Positions 1 to 9,822 of a stretch of DNA of 41,017 bases are shown in pieces; position 1 is the stretch's first letter, and each line of letters opens with the position of its first letter. Position numbers and translations under genes: made by a program. The DNA comes from Oehlia diaphana (Eukaryota; Glomeromycota; Glomeromycetes; Glomerales; Glomeraceae): NCBI GenBank assembly GCA_003833135.1, contig QZLH01000389.1, forward strand, positions 9,630 to 50,646, read 5' to 3'. The notes beneath the pieces are model-generated. The model saw nothing but the letters and a program-made list of their open reading frames with translations, had not been told where the DNA came from and searched no databases.

Positions 1-252
1 ATCTTCGGTTTTGTCAATATTATCTTCGGTTTTGTCAATATTATCTTCGGTTTTGTCAATATTATCTTCGGTTTTGTCAATATTATCTTCGGTTTTGTCA
101 ATATTATCTTCGGTTTTGTCATTTCTAATCTCGATTTCGTTATTCATATCCTCAGTTTTGTCAATCTTATCCTTGGTTTTGCCATTTCTATCCTTGATTT
201 CGTCATTCGTATCCACGGTTTTGTAATTCCTATTCTCGGTTCTGTCATCGGT
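1..252. repeat. 21-bp tandem repeat, about 12 units
   Basis: The unit atcttcggttttgtcaatat(t) is 21 bp. The first five copies (1-105) are identical, the sixth differs at its end, and units to about 252 are progressively diverged. A 21-bp period keeps a minus-strand reading frame, giving the heptad NIDKTED. The array continues past the window edge. Identical units at one end and worn units at the other suggest growth from the distal side. Confidence 0.9.
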
Positions 253-369
253 ATTGTTATGCAAATCTTTGGTTTTACTACTGCTGAGTCGCGTAGCTAT
301 AATGGCGACTGCGGCTCCATTGATAAAATCTCCCCAGAAATCTTGAAGCGGATTATAGTCTGTCATCAT
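1..369 (-). CDS. Heptad-repeat protein, 5' part, runs off window edge
   Basis: Reading leftward from the double ATG at 367-369 and 364-366, the frame stays open for 123 codons to the window edge. The head begins MMTDYNPLQDFWGDF and has a short hydrophobic stretch (GAAVAIIATRL, about residues 19-29) that is too short and too far in to be a clear signal peptide. From about residue 34 the protein is hydrophilic and becomes a 7-residue repeat. Its last units are perfect copies of NIDKTED; the earlier ones are diverged (KIDKTED, DIRNDKTED-like). A TATAAA-like sequence lies about 80 bp upstream on the minus strand. The repeat probably forms an extended or weakly coiled-coil rod, but only one hydrophobic residue per heptad argues against a strong coiled coil. 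I do not recognise the family. The plus-strand frame across the same DNA starts without ATG and is taken as a shadow. Confidence 0.6.
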   Translation of the reverse strand, partial: MMTDYNPLQDFWGDFINGAAVAIIATRLSSSKTKDLHNNTDDRTENRNYKTVDTNDEIKDRNGKTKDKIDKTEDMNNEIEIRNDKTEDNIDKTEDNIDKTEDNIDKTEDNIDKTEDNIDKTED

Positions 370-485
370 AATTTATTTTCACGAAAAAATTGATAGGGTT
401 ATTTTTGTGAGAAAAATGAGAAATTATTCTGTTTTTGCTTTCTTTATATTGGGACACCGAGATAGGTTTAATTTATTAAATATTG

Positions 486-800
486 TGGATAACGCATAGT
501 AGTTATGTGGGTAGGCACCATTTGTGTTTCCAACCACTACTATTATGCATGTGAGAAGTTCAATCGCATAAACCAAATTCGTTAATTTAAATAAAAATTA
601 TGCCTCGCAATCACAAAACTATTATGCGGGTGGGCGGCATTTCAATTGCATAAACCAAATTCGATAATCTAAATAAAAATTATGTCTCGCAATCACATAA
701 ACATTATGTGGGTGGGCGGCATTTGTTTTTCAATTGCATAAACCAAATTCGTTAATTTAAATTAAAATTATGAACCAAATTCTTAATCTAAATGAAGATT
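486..800. repeat. 82-88 bp imperfect tandem repeat, about 3 units
   Basis: The phrase gcataaaccaaattcg recurs at about 566, 648 and 736, each time followed by an AT-rich run and, in two copies, by a 'gcaatcacaaaa..attatg(c/t)gggtgggcggcatt' block. Spacing is 82 and then 88 bp. A worn partial unit precedes the array (from about 486) and another trails it (to about 800). No gene is visible in 370-950. Confidence 0.75.
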
Positions 801-1036
801 ATGTTTCTGTCCCGGATATTTTTTTTATTTTTTTTTATTTTTTATTTATTTTTATCTTTTATTTATTTTTAGTTATGTTGCATAGAGTTATTTTTAGTTA
901 TTTAGTGATTAGATAAAAACGGAAGCTTAGCGGTGGGAAAGTGACTGAATTAGAAGTAACTTAATAGACAAATATTACCAAATCGCCACATTTGGCCAGG
1001 AGGCGAGATTAGCCGGGTGGCAAATCTGTTCGAGAG

Positions 1037-1544
1037 TAGTGTTCCGAAGGGGTCGAGTCGGGTCGGGTTTCGAGGTGTATTCGAACTCGACCCGAGTGTA
1101 AAAGTAACGACTCGGATTCGACTTGACCCGATTATAGTCTGACTCGGATAACCCGGGTTCGATCCGTCAAGTTGTACTGTATTTACGGCTGTTTTCATAA
1201 GACCTGGGACAAGCTAATTTTTTGAACCCGATCCGCCGATCCGCCGATCCGGTATTTTTTAGCTGGGCACGTGATCCAGTTTTGTAAAATAAACCAGATC
1301 GGCGAATCGGCGGATCGGGTTCAAAAATTTAGTTTGTCACAGCTGTAATATAAAAAAATTGAAATTTTAGTTAAAAATATAATAAAAAGATTCGGGTCGC
1401 CGGGTCAAAGTAAAGGATAACCTGACTCGACGGATCGGGTCGAGTTCACGCGGGTTATGAGTCATTAAATCATGAGACCCAACCTGTCCCCTAAATACGA
1501 GTCGGGTTAATAACCCGAGTTTGACTCGCCCTTTCGGAACACTA
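1037..1544. mobile_element. hAT-like non-autonomous element (508 bp) with 8-bp TSD
   Basis: The element starts TAGTGTTCCGAA (1037-1048) and ends with its reverse complement TTCGGAACACTA (1533-1544). It is flanked on both sides by the same 8 bp, TTCGAGAG (1029-1036 and 1545-1552). An 8-bp target duplication and a TAGTGTT-type end are hallmarks of the hAT superfamily. The inside is GC-richer than its surroundings, with many GGGTCGGG/GACTCG motifs and no transposase frame, so it must have been moved in trans. A minus-strand open frame inside it (950-1198) is composition noise. Confidence 0.85.
1204..1342. mobile_element. Nested inverted-repeat element (MITE-like)
   Basis: Two arms of about 48 bp form an inverted repeat inside the hAT-like element: 1204-1252 (CTGGGACAAGCTAA.., then GAACCCGATCCGCCGATC) and 1295-1342 (its reverse complement ending TTTGTCACAG). 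The arms differ at only a few positions, and about 40 bp separate them. I find no convincing target duplication, so it may be a nested insertion or an internal palindrome of the host element. Confidence 0.6.
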
Positions 1545-1552
1545 TTCGAGAG

Positions 1553-2833
1553 ATTATATTCGCACTAGATTTTTAACAATATAAAAGGACCGATGGTGGA
1601 GGTGCAATTGAAATAGAGTTTTAAGTTCGTGTAGTTTTATAAAGTTAAAAATTAGTTATCTGGATATTACAAAAACGCCGATAGAGGCAGTAATATCGCA
1701 TTATGAATAAACCTGCCGATCTGTTTCCGAATTATTTATATACGTTTTATCATATTTTGACACACTGTTTATTATAGTTCCTTGTCGTTTATTATCATTA
1801 TCATTTATTATCACTTGTTAATTTTTCGTTATACATCGGTATACATAGTATTACTAATCGTTTTTATACACACACAATCCGATCTACCCTCAATCTATCA
1901 CATCATTTATTATCGTTCATTATCGTTTTTTATCATTTATTCGTATATACTTTTACCTTATCGCTTGTTATATACTGTATCATTATATTACCCTGTCATT
2001 TATTAACCGATCCTTATATTTCTTTCTGTTACCGCCTACCGAACGTCAAAAACCGGACACTTCCAATCTTCCAAGTGCATCCAGGAGATAGAGCCAACTC
2101 ATGTTGCACAAGTAGATCATTACAGAAAATAACCTATGATGTACTAACTTAAGTATGCAATGGCCAAGACAGTAAGTATTTCGTCGAAAGCTATTTATGA
2201 TGTTAATATTCTACGTGATTATACACAACTAACCTGTGTTTTAAAAGTTACTTTATTGCTTTAAATACCTTGCTGCTATGCGAGTGTACAAATTGAAATT
2301 TTAAATTTTTGAGTAAGCACTAAGCAGGTGTTAAAGATTATTTTAACATATAAACAATAAAAAAGAATAACAAATATTTATTTGTTTTTTTTTTAAAAAA
2401 AATAATAAAACTATGATATCTGATACTTGATATAATTTATGGAATATATAATAGGCCTGTTTGATCAGATTTTTTGATCAGGTTTTGGGTTGATTAGTGT
2501 AGTAAATTGCGTAACAGTCATAGTTTTCTTATCTGTTATGGTTCCGACAGTTCTTTTTAATAAACTGTTAATCTTGATGATTGTCTTATCTGTTCGTCAT
2601 GTCTGGTCGTCCGTCGTCATGTATACGAGGTATTACATCTGATCACCAGTATAATGAAGATGATTGAACTTTCTAGACCACAAGTGATTGTAGACGACCT
2701 TGGTTTATTGGAAACGTGATAAATCTATAGCATATGCCCTCTGTCTCCCGGTTGGTCAGCCATAGCATCCCTCTGTGTTTGCTGATTGGTGTTTGAAGTC
2801 TTAAAAGATTAAAAAACAGATAAGTTTTTTTTA
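1553..2833. other. No gene seen; TTATC-rich low-complexity DNA
   Basis: 1780-1990 is a run of ttatcattta/ttatcgtt variants. A 74-codon open frame there (1782-2006) is hydrophobic noise produced by that composition. The rest is AT-rich without a coding signature on either strand. Confidence 0.5.
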
Positions 2834-2896
2834 AATCCTATCCATCCTGGTGGAGAGCATGTCTGTGCTTTGGCTAGTTCGATTCTAGTCTAAGAT
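2834..2896 (+). other. tRNA-like (SINE-type) relic, weak
   Basis: gctagTTCGATTctagt (about 2873-2889) folds as a tRNA T-arm: a 5-bp stem, one pair being a G-T wobble, and a 7-nt TTCGATT loop that matches the Pol III B box. tggtggagagc upstream resembles a D-arm/A box. The segments around the T-arm pair in 5 of 7 positions as an acceptor stem. The middle is about 10 nt too short for a tRNA, and a run of ten T follows. It could be a decayed tRNA or the head of a SINE. Confidence 0.25.
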
Positions 2897-2920
2897 CACG
2901 TTAAAATCAATTTTTTTTTT

Positions 2921-4700
2921 GAACCATTCTAGGGTCTTTATCAACATTTTTGGGTATTCTGAGCAAAATAATGGTACAATTTCGAACTACAAATATATTA
3001 TCATATAGGATAAAGAAGAGTACACCTATTAAATTAATCCGGATATGGAAATGAACGACTTGGTTCGTATTATTGAAAATTTTTTTATGAATTATTGAAA
3101 TCGTTCATCCTTTCATATGCCTCTGTCGTCTTATTTTTTTTTCTCTTCTAATTTGTTTTTTTTATTATTAAAGAATTTAGTTTTTTGTTTGTCAAAAAAT
3201 GCTTTATCGACAAGTGTAATGACCGTTTTATGGTCTGTGAAGAAGAAGAATGAAGGAATGGACTGTGTGAATGTATGTTTTGTATTAGGTAGTATGCTTT
3301 GATTACAGAACCGGCAATCGATTCCGTTATTAATAATGTGAGTGATGTCCGGGTTACCGTCTTCACTGTGGTGTTTTGCAAGGTCTGTGAGTCCGTTATC
3401 TTTTATTATCTTGATTGATCTGAAATTAGGGACTTTACTTTTTTAAACATAAATTATATATAATTAATTAAGAATTAAAGAATGTTATTTATAATTCAGG
3501 TTTGAAGTATTAATGATCAAGTGAAAAATGAATTTTATCTTACTAATTATTAATGTTATTTTAAATTTAAAAATAAAAAATCTAAATAAAATAAAAGGAG
3601 ATTCGTTTAAAAATTACTAATGCTTAAATTGTAAAAATACTACATTTAATTTTTAAAAGCTTAATGTAATGTCAGCGTACTATATAATGGAAAATTATAA
3701 AATTATAAAATTTATTATTAAATTATATAGTATAAGAAGGAATCCACAAATGTAATTGTACTTGCTTCAGTAATATATCCTATAGTTGAAATAAGAGATG
3801 GCATTTTTTTATTAAAATTTATTATTTTTTTTTAAAAAAAAATTTTTTTTGCCAAAATGAATTTTTATAAAAAATTTTTCTATATCAAAAGAATCATCAT
3901 TTCGATAATTTTTTATTTTATTTTTTTTATTTTATTAGTTTTAAAAAAAATATTATTATAAGGCTTATTTTCAAAAAAAAAAAAAAATTATAATTAATGT
4001 TATTATACCATAGTCAAATCATAATCATTTTATTTATATCGTTACTGTTGACGAATAGAATAATTTTTTCTATAGTTAAACTATTCATTTCATTGTAAAT
4101 CATTTTACATAATCAGTTTTTTTGTTATTATTTTTTAATAAAGTTTTTTTTTCGTTAATTATTAACAAAATCTTTTAAAATGCTTTTATTATATCATTAC
4201 TTATTGTTATATAATTAACAATCATTTATAATCATTTTTATTTATATTTTTTGTAGGTAATTGCTTGGTTCTTCAATCACGTGACAAATATAATATTTTT
4301 GACTTTAGTCCTTCCGGTTCTGCAATTAAGGTTCAGTTGTTTTTCACTTTACGTTTCGTTTCTTACTTATTTTTTTTTTTTTGTTTCTGTTTCATATTCG
4401 GTTTTCACTAATTTTATTTCATTTTTTTTAGATATTTAGTTCTTTCAGTTCCACAATTATTAAAGGTATGTTTTTTTATTTTTTATTTATATTTTTATTT
4501 CGTTTCTATCATATATTTCATTTCTTACTAACTTCATTTTTTTTTTTTACTTAATAGTTTTATTTTTTACTTGGTTTCCTATCATTATCAACCTCCTATC
4601 ATGATCATTTTTTTTATTTTTTGTATTACTTCTCATTATTCTGTCCTTTCGTCTCCCATTATCATTTTCTATTACATCATTCATTTACCACTATATCGGC
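2921..4700. other. No gene seen; AT-rich, homopolymer-rich
   Basis: Mostly A/T runs, with pyrimidine-rich stretches at 4330-4680 that repeat 'tttc.tttcttactaa.ttc' phrases. Open frames of 60-77 codons at 3117-3381 overlap on both strands, are rich in Phe/Leu/Lys and look like composition noise. Confidence 0.5.
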
Positions 4701-4706
4701 CACCAG

Positions 4707-4847
4707 TGCTTTTTTTTGGGGTAACGCTAGGGTAGTTTCGTTACTATAACGAATCAACCAATTAAATTCTTTAAAATTCTTCGCTATAACCTTATAACGA
4801 ACTGAGGTGAAAACCGGAGGGTTCGTTATATCGAGAGCCGACTGTAC
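4707..4847. mobile_element. Pogo-like (TA-target) element relic
   Basis: The right end, read on the minus strand, is TACAGTCGGCTCTCGATAT followed by AACGAACC. This resembles terminal repeats of pogo/Tigger-type Tc1-mariner elements, with a TA at the outer edge. Further copies of the phrase 'TTATAACGAA' lie inside at 4745-4802. The left end is not a good match, so the copy is truncated or rearranged. It has no coding content. Confidence 0.4.
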
Positions 4848-6012
4848 TCTTTTTACTCCCTTTCATCTTCTATTATTCTCCATTACTCCATTGTCATTTC
4901 ATTTTTTATTAGCATCTTTCTCCTTGATCATTGTAATTTACTTATCTTTTTTATTTATTGTTATTGTTTTTTTATTTGTATCACTACATAAAAAATAAAT
5001 ACGGTGATTTTTCTTTAAAATCATAAATGTGTGACTTAAATTTTAATATTTGCAAATAGAATTTTAAAAAAAAAATATTACAAAAAAACTATATAATAAA
5101 ATAAAACTGAAACTGTAAATATGAACGAAAAAATAATAAAATTTGAAAAACAACTTACCATCTTCAGTCCATTCCATTAAGCAAATATCTATTCCTATAC
5201 TGGAGGATAAATTAAAATCTTTTTCAAATCTTCACTGTAAAAAAAACTTCTATTCTCTATAAAAAAATAAAAGTACTGTTTAATAAAAATTTTTTAAATA
5301 GTTTTAAAGCTTTGGACCTAATCAAATTTTCAAATTTGTTATGCATAATGTTTATATAGGTTCTATGACTTCCGTCAATATTAGTATCTAATAGTTTTCA
5401 GTATTATTTATTTAAGAGAAATAATAAATTCTTGAAAGTGTATTTATGTTTTTTTTAAAAAAAATGAAATAAGCATGAAAATAAATTATTTAGATATATA
5501 CAGTACAATTAGTGAAGTTATTACAATTTTCGTTTTAATCAATATTTTCTTAAGAGAACAAGAAAACCTTTCCAAAACATTCTCTTTAATTAAAACAGTG
5601 ATTTTTTCGTGAAATTAAAAGGATCTTTTCCAAATTTTCAAAGAAATAACTATAGTATTGGGTTCAAAACATAGTTAGTAGAAACTGAACTGGATACAAA
5701 AATTAGTTGTAACATGTTCCCTGGCTGTATATATTAAAAAATTCTATCATAGTGGTATAAACTGTTCGTTGGAAATAATAATTATGAAAAAAAAATTATT
5801 AGGAAGAAATAAGATGAGACAAAAGTTTCGTAAGATGACTGATCATGAACTGTCAAAGTTATACAAAAATATTTTAAGTACAGCACTAGTATAAATTATT
5901 TAAATTTTGTAAACATATGTACTATCAAAATATAAAGGCGATCGTCTGAGCTCATATCAATATATAGCATAGCAATATTTTATTTATTGCCTATAAAAAT
6001 ATTCAAAATTTT
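4848..6012. other. Intergenic; possible lone exon 5159-5235 (-) and 36-codon ORF 5784-5894 (+)
   Basis: On the minus strand, 5235-5159 reads FEKDFNLSSSIGIDICLMEW and ends at a strong donor (g|gtaagttg); an acceptor-like AG lies just before it. The amino-acid mix looks coded, but no neighbouring exon was found. At 5784-5894 (+) an ATG frame encodes a basic 36-residue peptide (MKKKLLGRNKMRQKF..). Neither belongs to a family I know. The remainder is AT-rich. Confidence 0.25.
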
Positions 6013-6150
6013 ATTAACTGGAATCGGATTAGCCACATGAATTGGCCATCGGAATGTTTGCATGGCAACTAAATTATAAATTTTTCTGCTATACAAATTA
6101 TTTATATGGAGGTATTCTAAACGTCAAATAAATTTTTTAGTTACGCAATA
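6013..6150 (+). repeat. Dispersed intergenic repeat, copy 1
   Basis: Shared landmarks in order are ggatTAGCCACaTg, aattGGCCATcg, ATtCTAAACGTCA and an A/T-rich tail (AATTTTTTAgTTAcG). The same landmarks occur at 17090-17210 (+) and, inverted, at 30200-30290 (-). Copy 1 lies about 525 bp upstream of kinase A. Confidence 0.5.
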
Positions 6151-6425
6151 ATAAGTCATTTTTTACAATTACTTTTACTTAAAAATCTTCTATAGGTTCC
6201 CCGTGAAAATGACCTCTTGTTTAGTAATAGTATTACAATTTTTAGATTTATATAGATTCAACATTTAGAATCGATAGTTATTTAGTTATTAGTTAGATCA
6301 TGTAGATTAGGTCATAGTTACTATAAAATCTTGATTTAATTAATAAAATGCAGTACTAATCAAAAAAGACGATACAACGATGTAATAGTTCCCGAAATAG
6401 GTTACTCATCTCCTCAGGCCCGGTC

Positions 6426-6535
6426 TGGAATTATCCAAAAAGAAGAGATCTACACGTTATACTTAAAAGGGTAACAAAATTTGCGTAGAATGAACCAAAA
6501 TAATGAGTAGATCCTTCCTTTTTTGAATAATTCCA
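6426..6535. mobile_element. MITE-like inverted repeat, 110 bp
   Basis: tggaattatccaaaaaga (6426-6443) is repeated in inverse orientation at the other end (..ttttttgaataattcca, ending 6535). The arms are about 30 bp, extend to the shared gatctac motif and carry a few mismatches. No target duplication is clear. It lies 140 bp upstream of the kinase A start codon, so it is part of that promoter region. Confidence 0.55.
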
Positions 6536-6674
6536 TACGTAAAAATTACCATAAATTGCTTACATTACGTAGATTTCAAAAATAAATAAATATGACCTAG
6601 GATTTTTCTTAACGAACCTAATTTCGCTTTTTCACATTTTAAATTATAAATCATTTAAAGTTTAAAATCCTTCA

Positions 6675-8202
6675 ATGGATAAACCAATTATTTCTAATGA
6701 GAGATTAAACATGAAATGTGAAAAATGTAAGAAAATATGTGATACAAAACGGTTTCAACAAAATTTTAAAAATTGGACTAGTGGTAATAATAATATTGAT
6801 AAATTTATTCAAGATACTCAGTCATCATATCATGATTATAATTATACAGCATTAGAATGGATACCTTATGATAAATTTAAAAATATTGAATATATTGCAA
6901 AAGGCGGGTTTGCCAAAGTGTATAAAGCTAATTGGATTGATGGACCTATATTAGGATGGGATGATAAAAATGAAAATTGGGATAGAGGATATCGAAATAA
7001 AATTGTAGTTTTGAAAAATTTAAATAATTCAAAAAATATTTCATTAGAATTTCTGAATGAGGTATTATTAAAATATTAAATATAATTTTGAGATTTTATT
7101 TTTTTTATTAATATATTTTATTCTAAATATAGATTAAATTACATCAGAAAATAAATTTTATATCTAAGCTTTGTTACATTATTAAATTTCATGGAATAAC
7201 TCAAGATCCCGAAACAAAAAATTATATAATGGTTTTAGATTATGCAGAGGATGGAAGTTTACGAAATTATTTAGATAACAATTATTGTAAGTTAGGTTGG
7301 GATCATAAAATTGAATGTTTGTGTAGTATTGCAGTAGGACTTGAAAGTATTCATGATAATGAAATAATTCATCGAGATTTACATGTTGGCAATATACTAG
7401 AAGGTTTTGTAATTTGTATAACAGATATGGGATTATGTAAACCTGCAGATTACAATGCGTCAGAAAATACAAAAAACAAAGTATATGGTGTCTTGCCCTA
7501 TATAGCTCCTGAAATTTTAAGAGGACAGAATTATACCAAAGCTTCTGATATTTATAGTTTTGGTATAATTATGTATGAAATAATTTCTGGATTGCCTCCA
7601 TATCACGACGTAAGCCATGATAAAAATTTAGCATTAAAAATCTGTCAAGGATTCAGGCCAAGGTTTAATATTAAAGTACCTCAAAAAATTGTCCACTTAA
7701 TTAAAAAATGCTTAGATGCAAATCCATTAAATCGACCAACAGCAAAAGAAATTATAAAAATGTTGAGTACAGATTATAAAAAATTACGGGAACAATTTAA
7801 AGAAGCAGATGAAGTCAATAAGAATTTATCAACTAATAGAATACCCTCAACTAGTTTAGAATTATCATATGAAACACATCCAGAAGCTTTTTATACAAGT
7901 AGATTACTTGATTTTAGTAATCTACCTGAACCAAAAAATTCTGTTGATTATTATGAACGATATGATAATATAGTATCCTTGGAATATTCAGGTATTATTT
8001 GGCAATTTTTGATATTTTAAAATTATCTATTAATATTAATAAATTATATTTTATTTAATTGTAGTATCTCAACAAATTGATATTTCTCAATTAGAATATG
8101 GTAAATTTTCTAATATTTTTATTATATTTTTTGTTATATTTCATGATATTTAACTTTATAATTTCATTTCTTTTTTTAGATCGAAATGATAAAAGTAACT
8201 AA
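6675..8202 (+). CDS. TKL-type protein kinase A
   Basis: Four exons with consistent phases: 6675-7061, 7133-7991, 8065-8100, 8180-8202 (introns 71, 73, 79 nt), 434 aa. Domains: a short head with one Cys pair (C15, C18), then FQQNFKNWTSGN (28-39), then the kinase. Glycine loop AKGGFAKVYK 75-84, ATP-binding Lys 114 (VVLK), helix-C Glu 129 at the first exon junction, catalytic HRDLHVGN 209-216, metal-binding DMG 227-229 instead of DFG, APE about 254-256, then SDIYSFG and PPYHDVSHD. The tail has YTSRLLDFSNLPEPKN and the last exons add VSQQIDISQLEYDRNDKSN. Against paralogues C, E and F it lacks about 45 N-terminal residues, including the 'QIKDF..LTDEQ' segment and the second Cys pair. It is probably an active cytosolic Ser/Thr kinase of the mycorrhizal-fungal TKL expansion; the substrate is unknown. 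Confidence 0.88.
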
Positions 8203-8689
8203 ATTCAGAACAAAATGGCAAATTCAAAACAAAATTGTATTTAAGTAGTTTCTTCGTTAATTACTTTGCCGTACTATTATTTCTTAAAATATGGTGGGAA
8301 TATCAAAATTTAATTATTTTTTTTTATAGTGATCTAACCATTTAAAATTGTTATTTAGAGGTTTGATAACAGAAATCTGTACAAGAGCGACAAAAAAAAA
8401 TGACTACTAAAATTGTCAATCAGACACATCACGTTACGGTCGTACGAATTACGAATATTAGAATTTTCTTATATTTATTTTTATATTTAGTATTCTTTTA
8501 TTTAGTATTTTTATATAAATATTTATAATTATCAATTATCCTCATAAGTTCATGCAGATTTTACATAAATGTTATTTAGGTTGGTTATCTCATATTACTA
8601 TGTATTAGCATAATAATAAAATTATTGGATAGTAACGGGAGTTTACTATAAAAATTGCATGAACGGTCCCGTCAAACCGATAATATTAT

Positions 8690-8775
8690 TATCGGATGAT
8701 TAAACTAAATAATAGTCTAATAGCGGCACTACGTGCCGCTATTAGACTATTATTTAGTTTAATCAACCAATAATA
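8690..8775. repeat. Perfect hairpin (32-bp arms, 3-nt loop)
   Basis: 8698-8729 (gattaaactaaataatagtc..gcggcac) and 8733-8764 are exact reverse complements separated by TAC. The match continues imperfectly outward by about 10 bp, and a smaller palindrome ccgataat/attatcgg lies at 8677-8695. It is probably a foldback MITE. The absence of mismatches means it is young or maintained. Confidence 0.85.
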
Positions 8776-9822
8776 TATAATTATAAAATCTTACAATTGG
8801 AATTATATGATTTACTTACATTAAATAATGTAAAATAAGATACGTCCAATGTATTATAAAAAATTAAATGTGGTTAAAATACATTAAGTTAGATTTTACA
8901 ATTTAATATTTCAAGATTAGTTTATATTTTTAGCCTATTTATGGCACAAAATAAAATCGGTTAAAATCTGTCGAACTAAAGGTAAAGGACCAACAGTTAT
9001 GCATATGACTTAGTTCAACAAAAAATACTAAAGAAAATTATGGTTAACCTTTTTAGTAATAGTTACTGTATAGTAGTAATACTGATTATGACGGATAATG
9101 TAAATAGCAAATAAAAGTTTAGCAAATCTATTACAGTTATATAAAAATGCGGTACATAGAAGATACAGTAGTAAAAATTAATCGACTTTTCAACCATCAT
9201 GTTGAGGAATTATATTCATCAATAATTTCTTCCATTTTATTTATTAAATGTTAATAGTCATGATTCTTTTAATAATTCATGGATCAATTCGGTTTGTTTT
9301 CTTTTATCTATTTTCAATATACTGCGTAATTAATCAATTGATTCTTATTGAAAAAAAATGTAAGTTCTTACTTGATCAAAAACTTTTAAGTAAAATATTT
9401 ATAAAAGTTTATTAAGTTCGTGTATACAATTTTAAAATGGTTTGAAAGCCTTTTGGTGATTTTATAATTTAAGCTAGAACAGTATTGTAAATAGGAGCGG
9501 TAAAACATTATACTCATATGTACTACGCGATCACCGCGATCACATGAAATCTTGCATCACTATTATATGTAATTAATTTTCAAATTTACCATAGATCAGA
9601 TGGCTGATTAACGTTATAACATATTGATATTAATTCATCTTTTTTTTTTTTGAAATATAAATCAAAGGTCATATAACATGCAAATTTCCCAAATTAGTAT
9701 TATGTCGTTGTACAAAATTATTTTTTCGGCATAGATAATATTTATTTTCGCTTTTTTTTTAATTCATATTTTCTATTATTTTTACATATATTTGATAATA
9801 ATTCTTCAAATAACTCATTAGA
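8776..9822. other. No gene seen; AT-rich
   Basis: I see no coding frame or structured repeat beyond a small direct repeat (cgcgatcac, about 9527-9544) and homopolymers. Confidence 0.5.

Noticed and set aside
11..226. Plus-strand repeat frame (SILSSVL units)
   Set aside because: It has no ATG start, is only the mirror of the 21-bp array, and the minus strand has a longer open frame with a unique N-terminus.
1150..1166. B-box-like gggttcgatcc
   Set aside because: It lies in the GGGTCGGG-rich interior of the hAT-like element with no A box; coincidence of composition.
1782..2006. 74-codon hydrophobic plus-strand frame
   Set aside because: It lies wholly within ttatc-type low-complexity DNA; the residues reflect composition.
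3117..3381. Overlapping frames on both strands
   Set aside because: Homopolymer-driven Phe/Lys-rich translations with no domain or splice context.
5784..5894. 36-codon basic peptide ORF
   Set aside because: ATG and stop are clean, but in AT-rich DNA a frame this short is expected by chance; no signal peptide or family likeness.
7182..7472. Minus-strand frame under kinase A
   Set aside because: Antisense shadow of a clear kinase exon.
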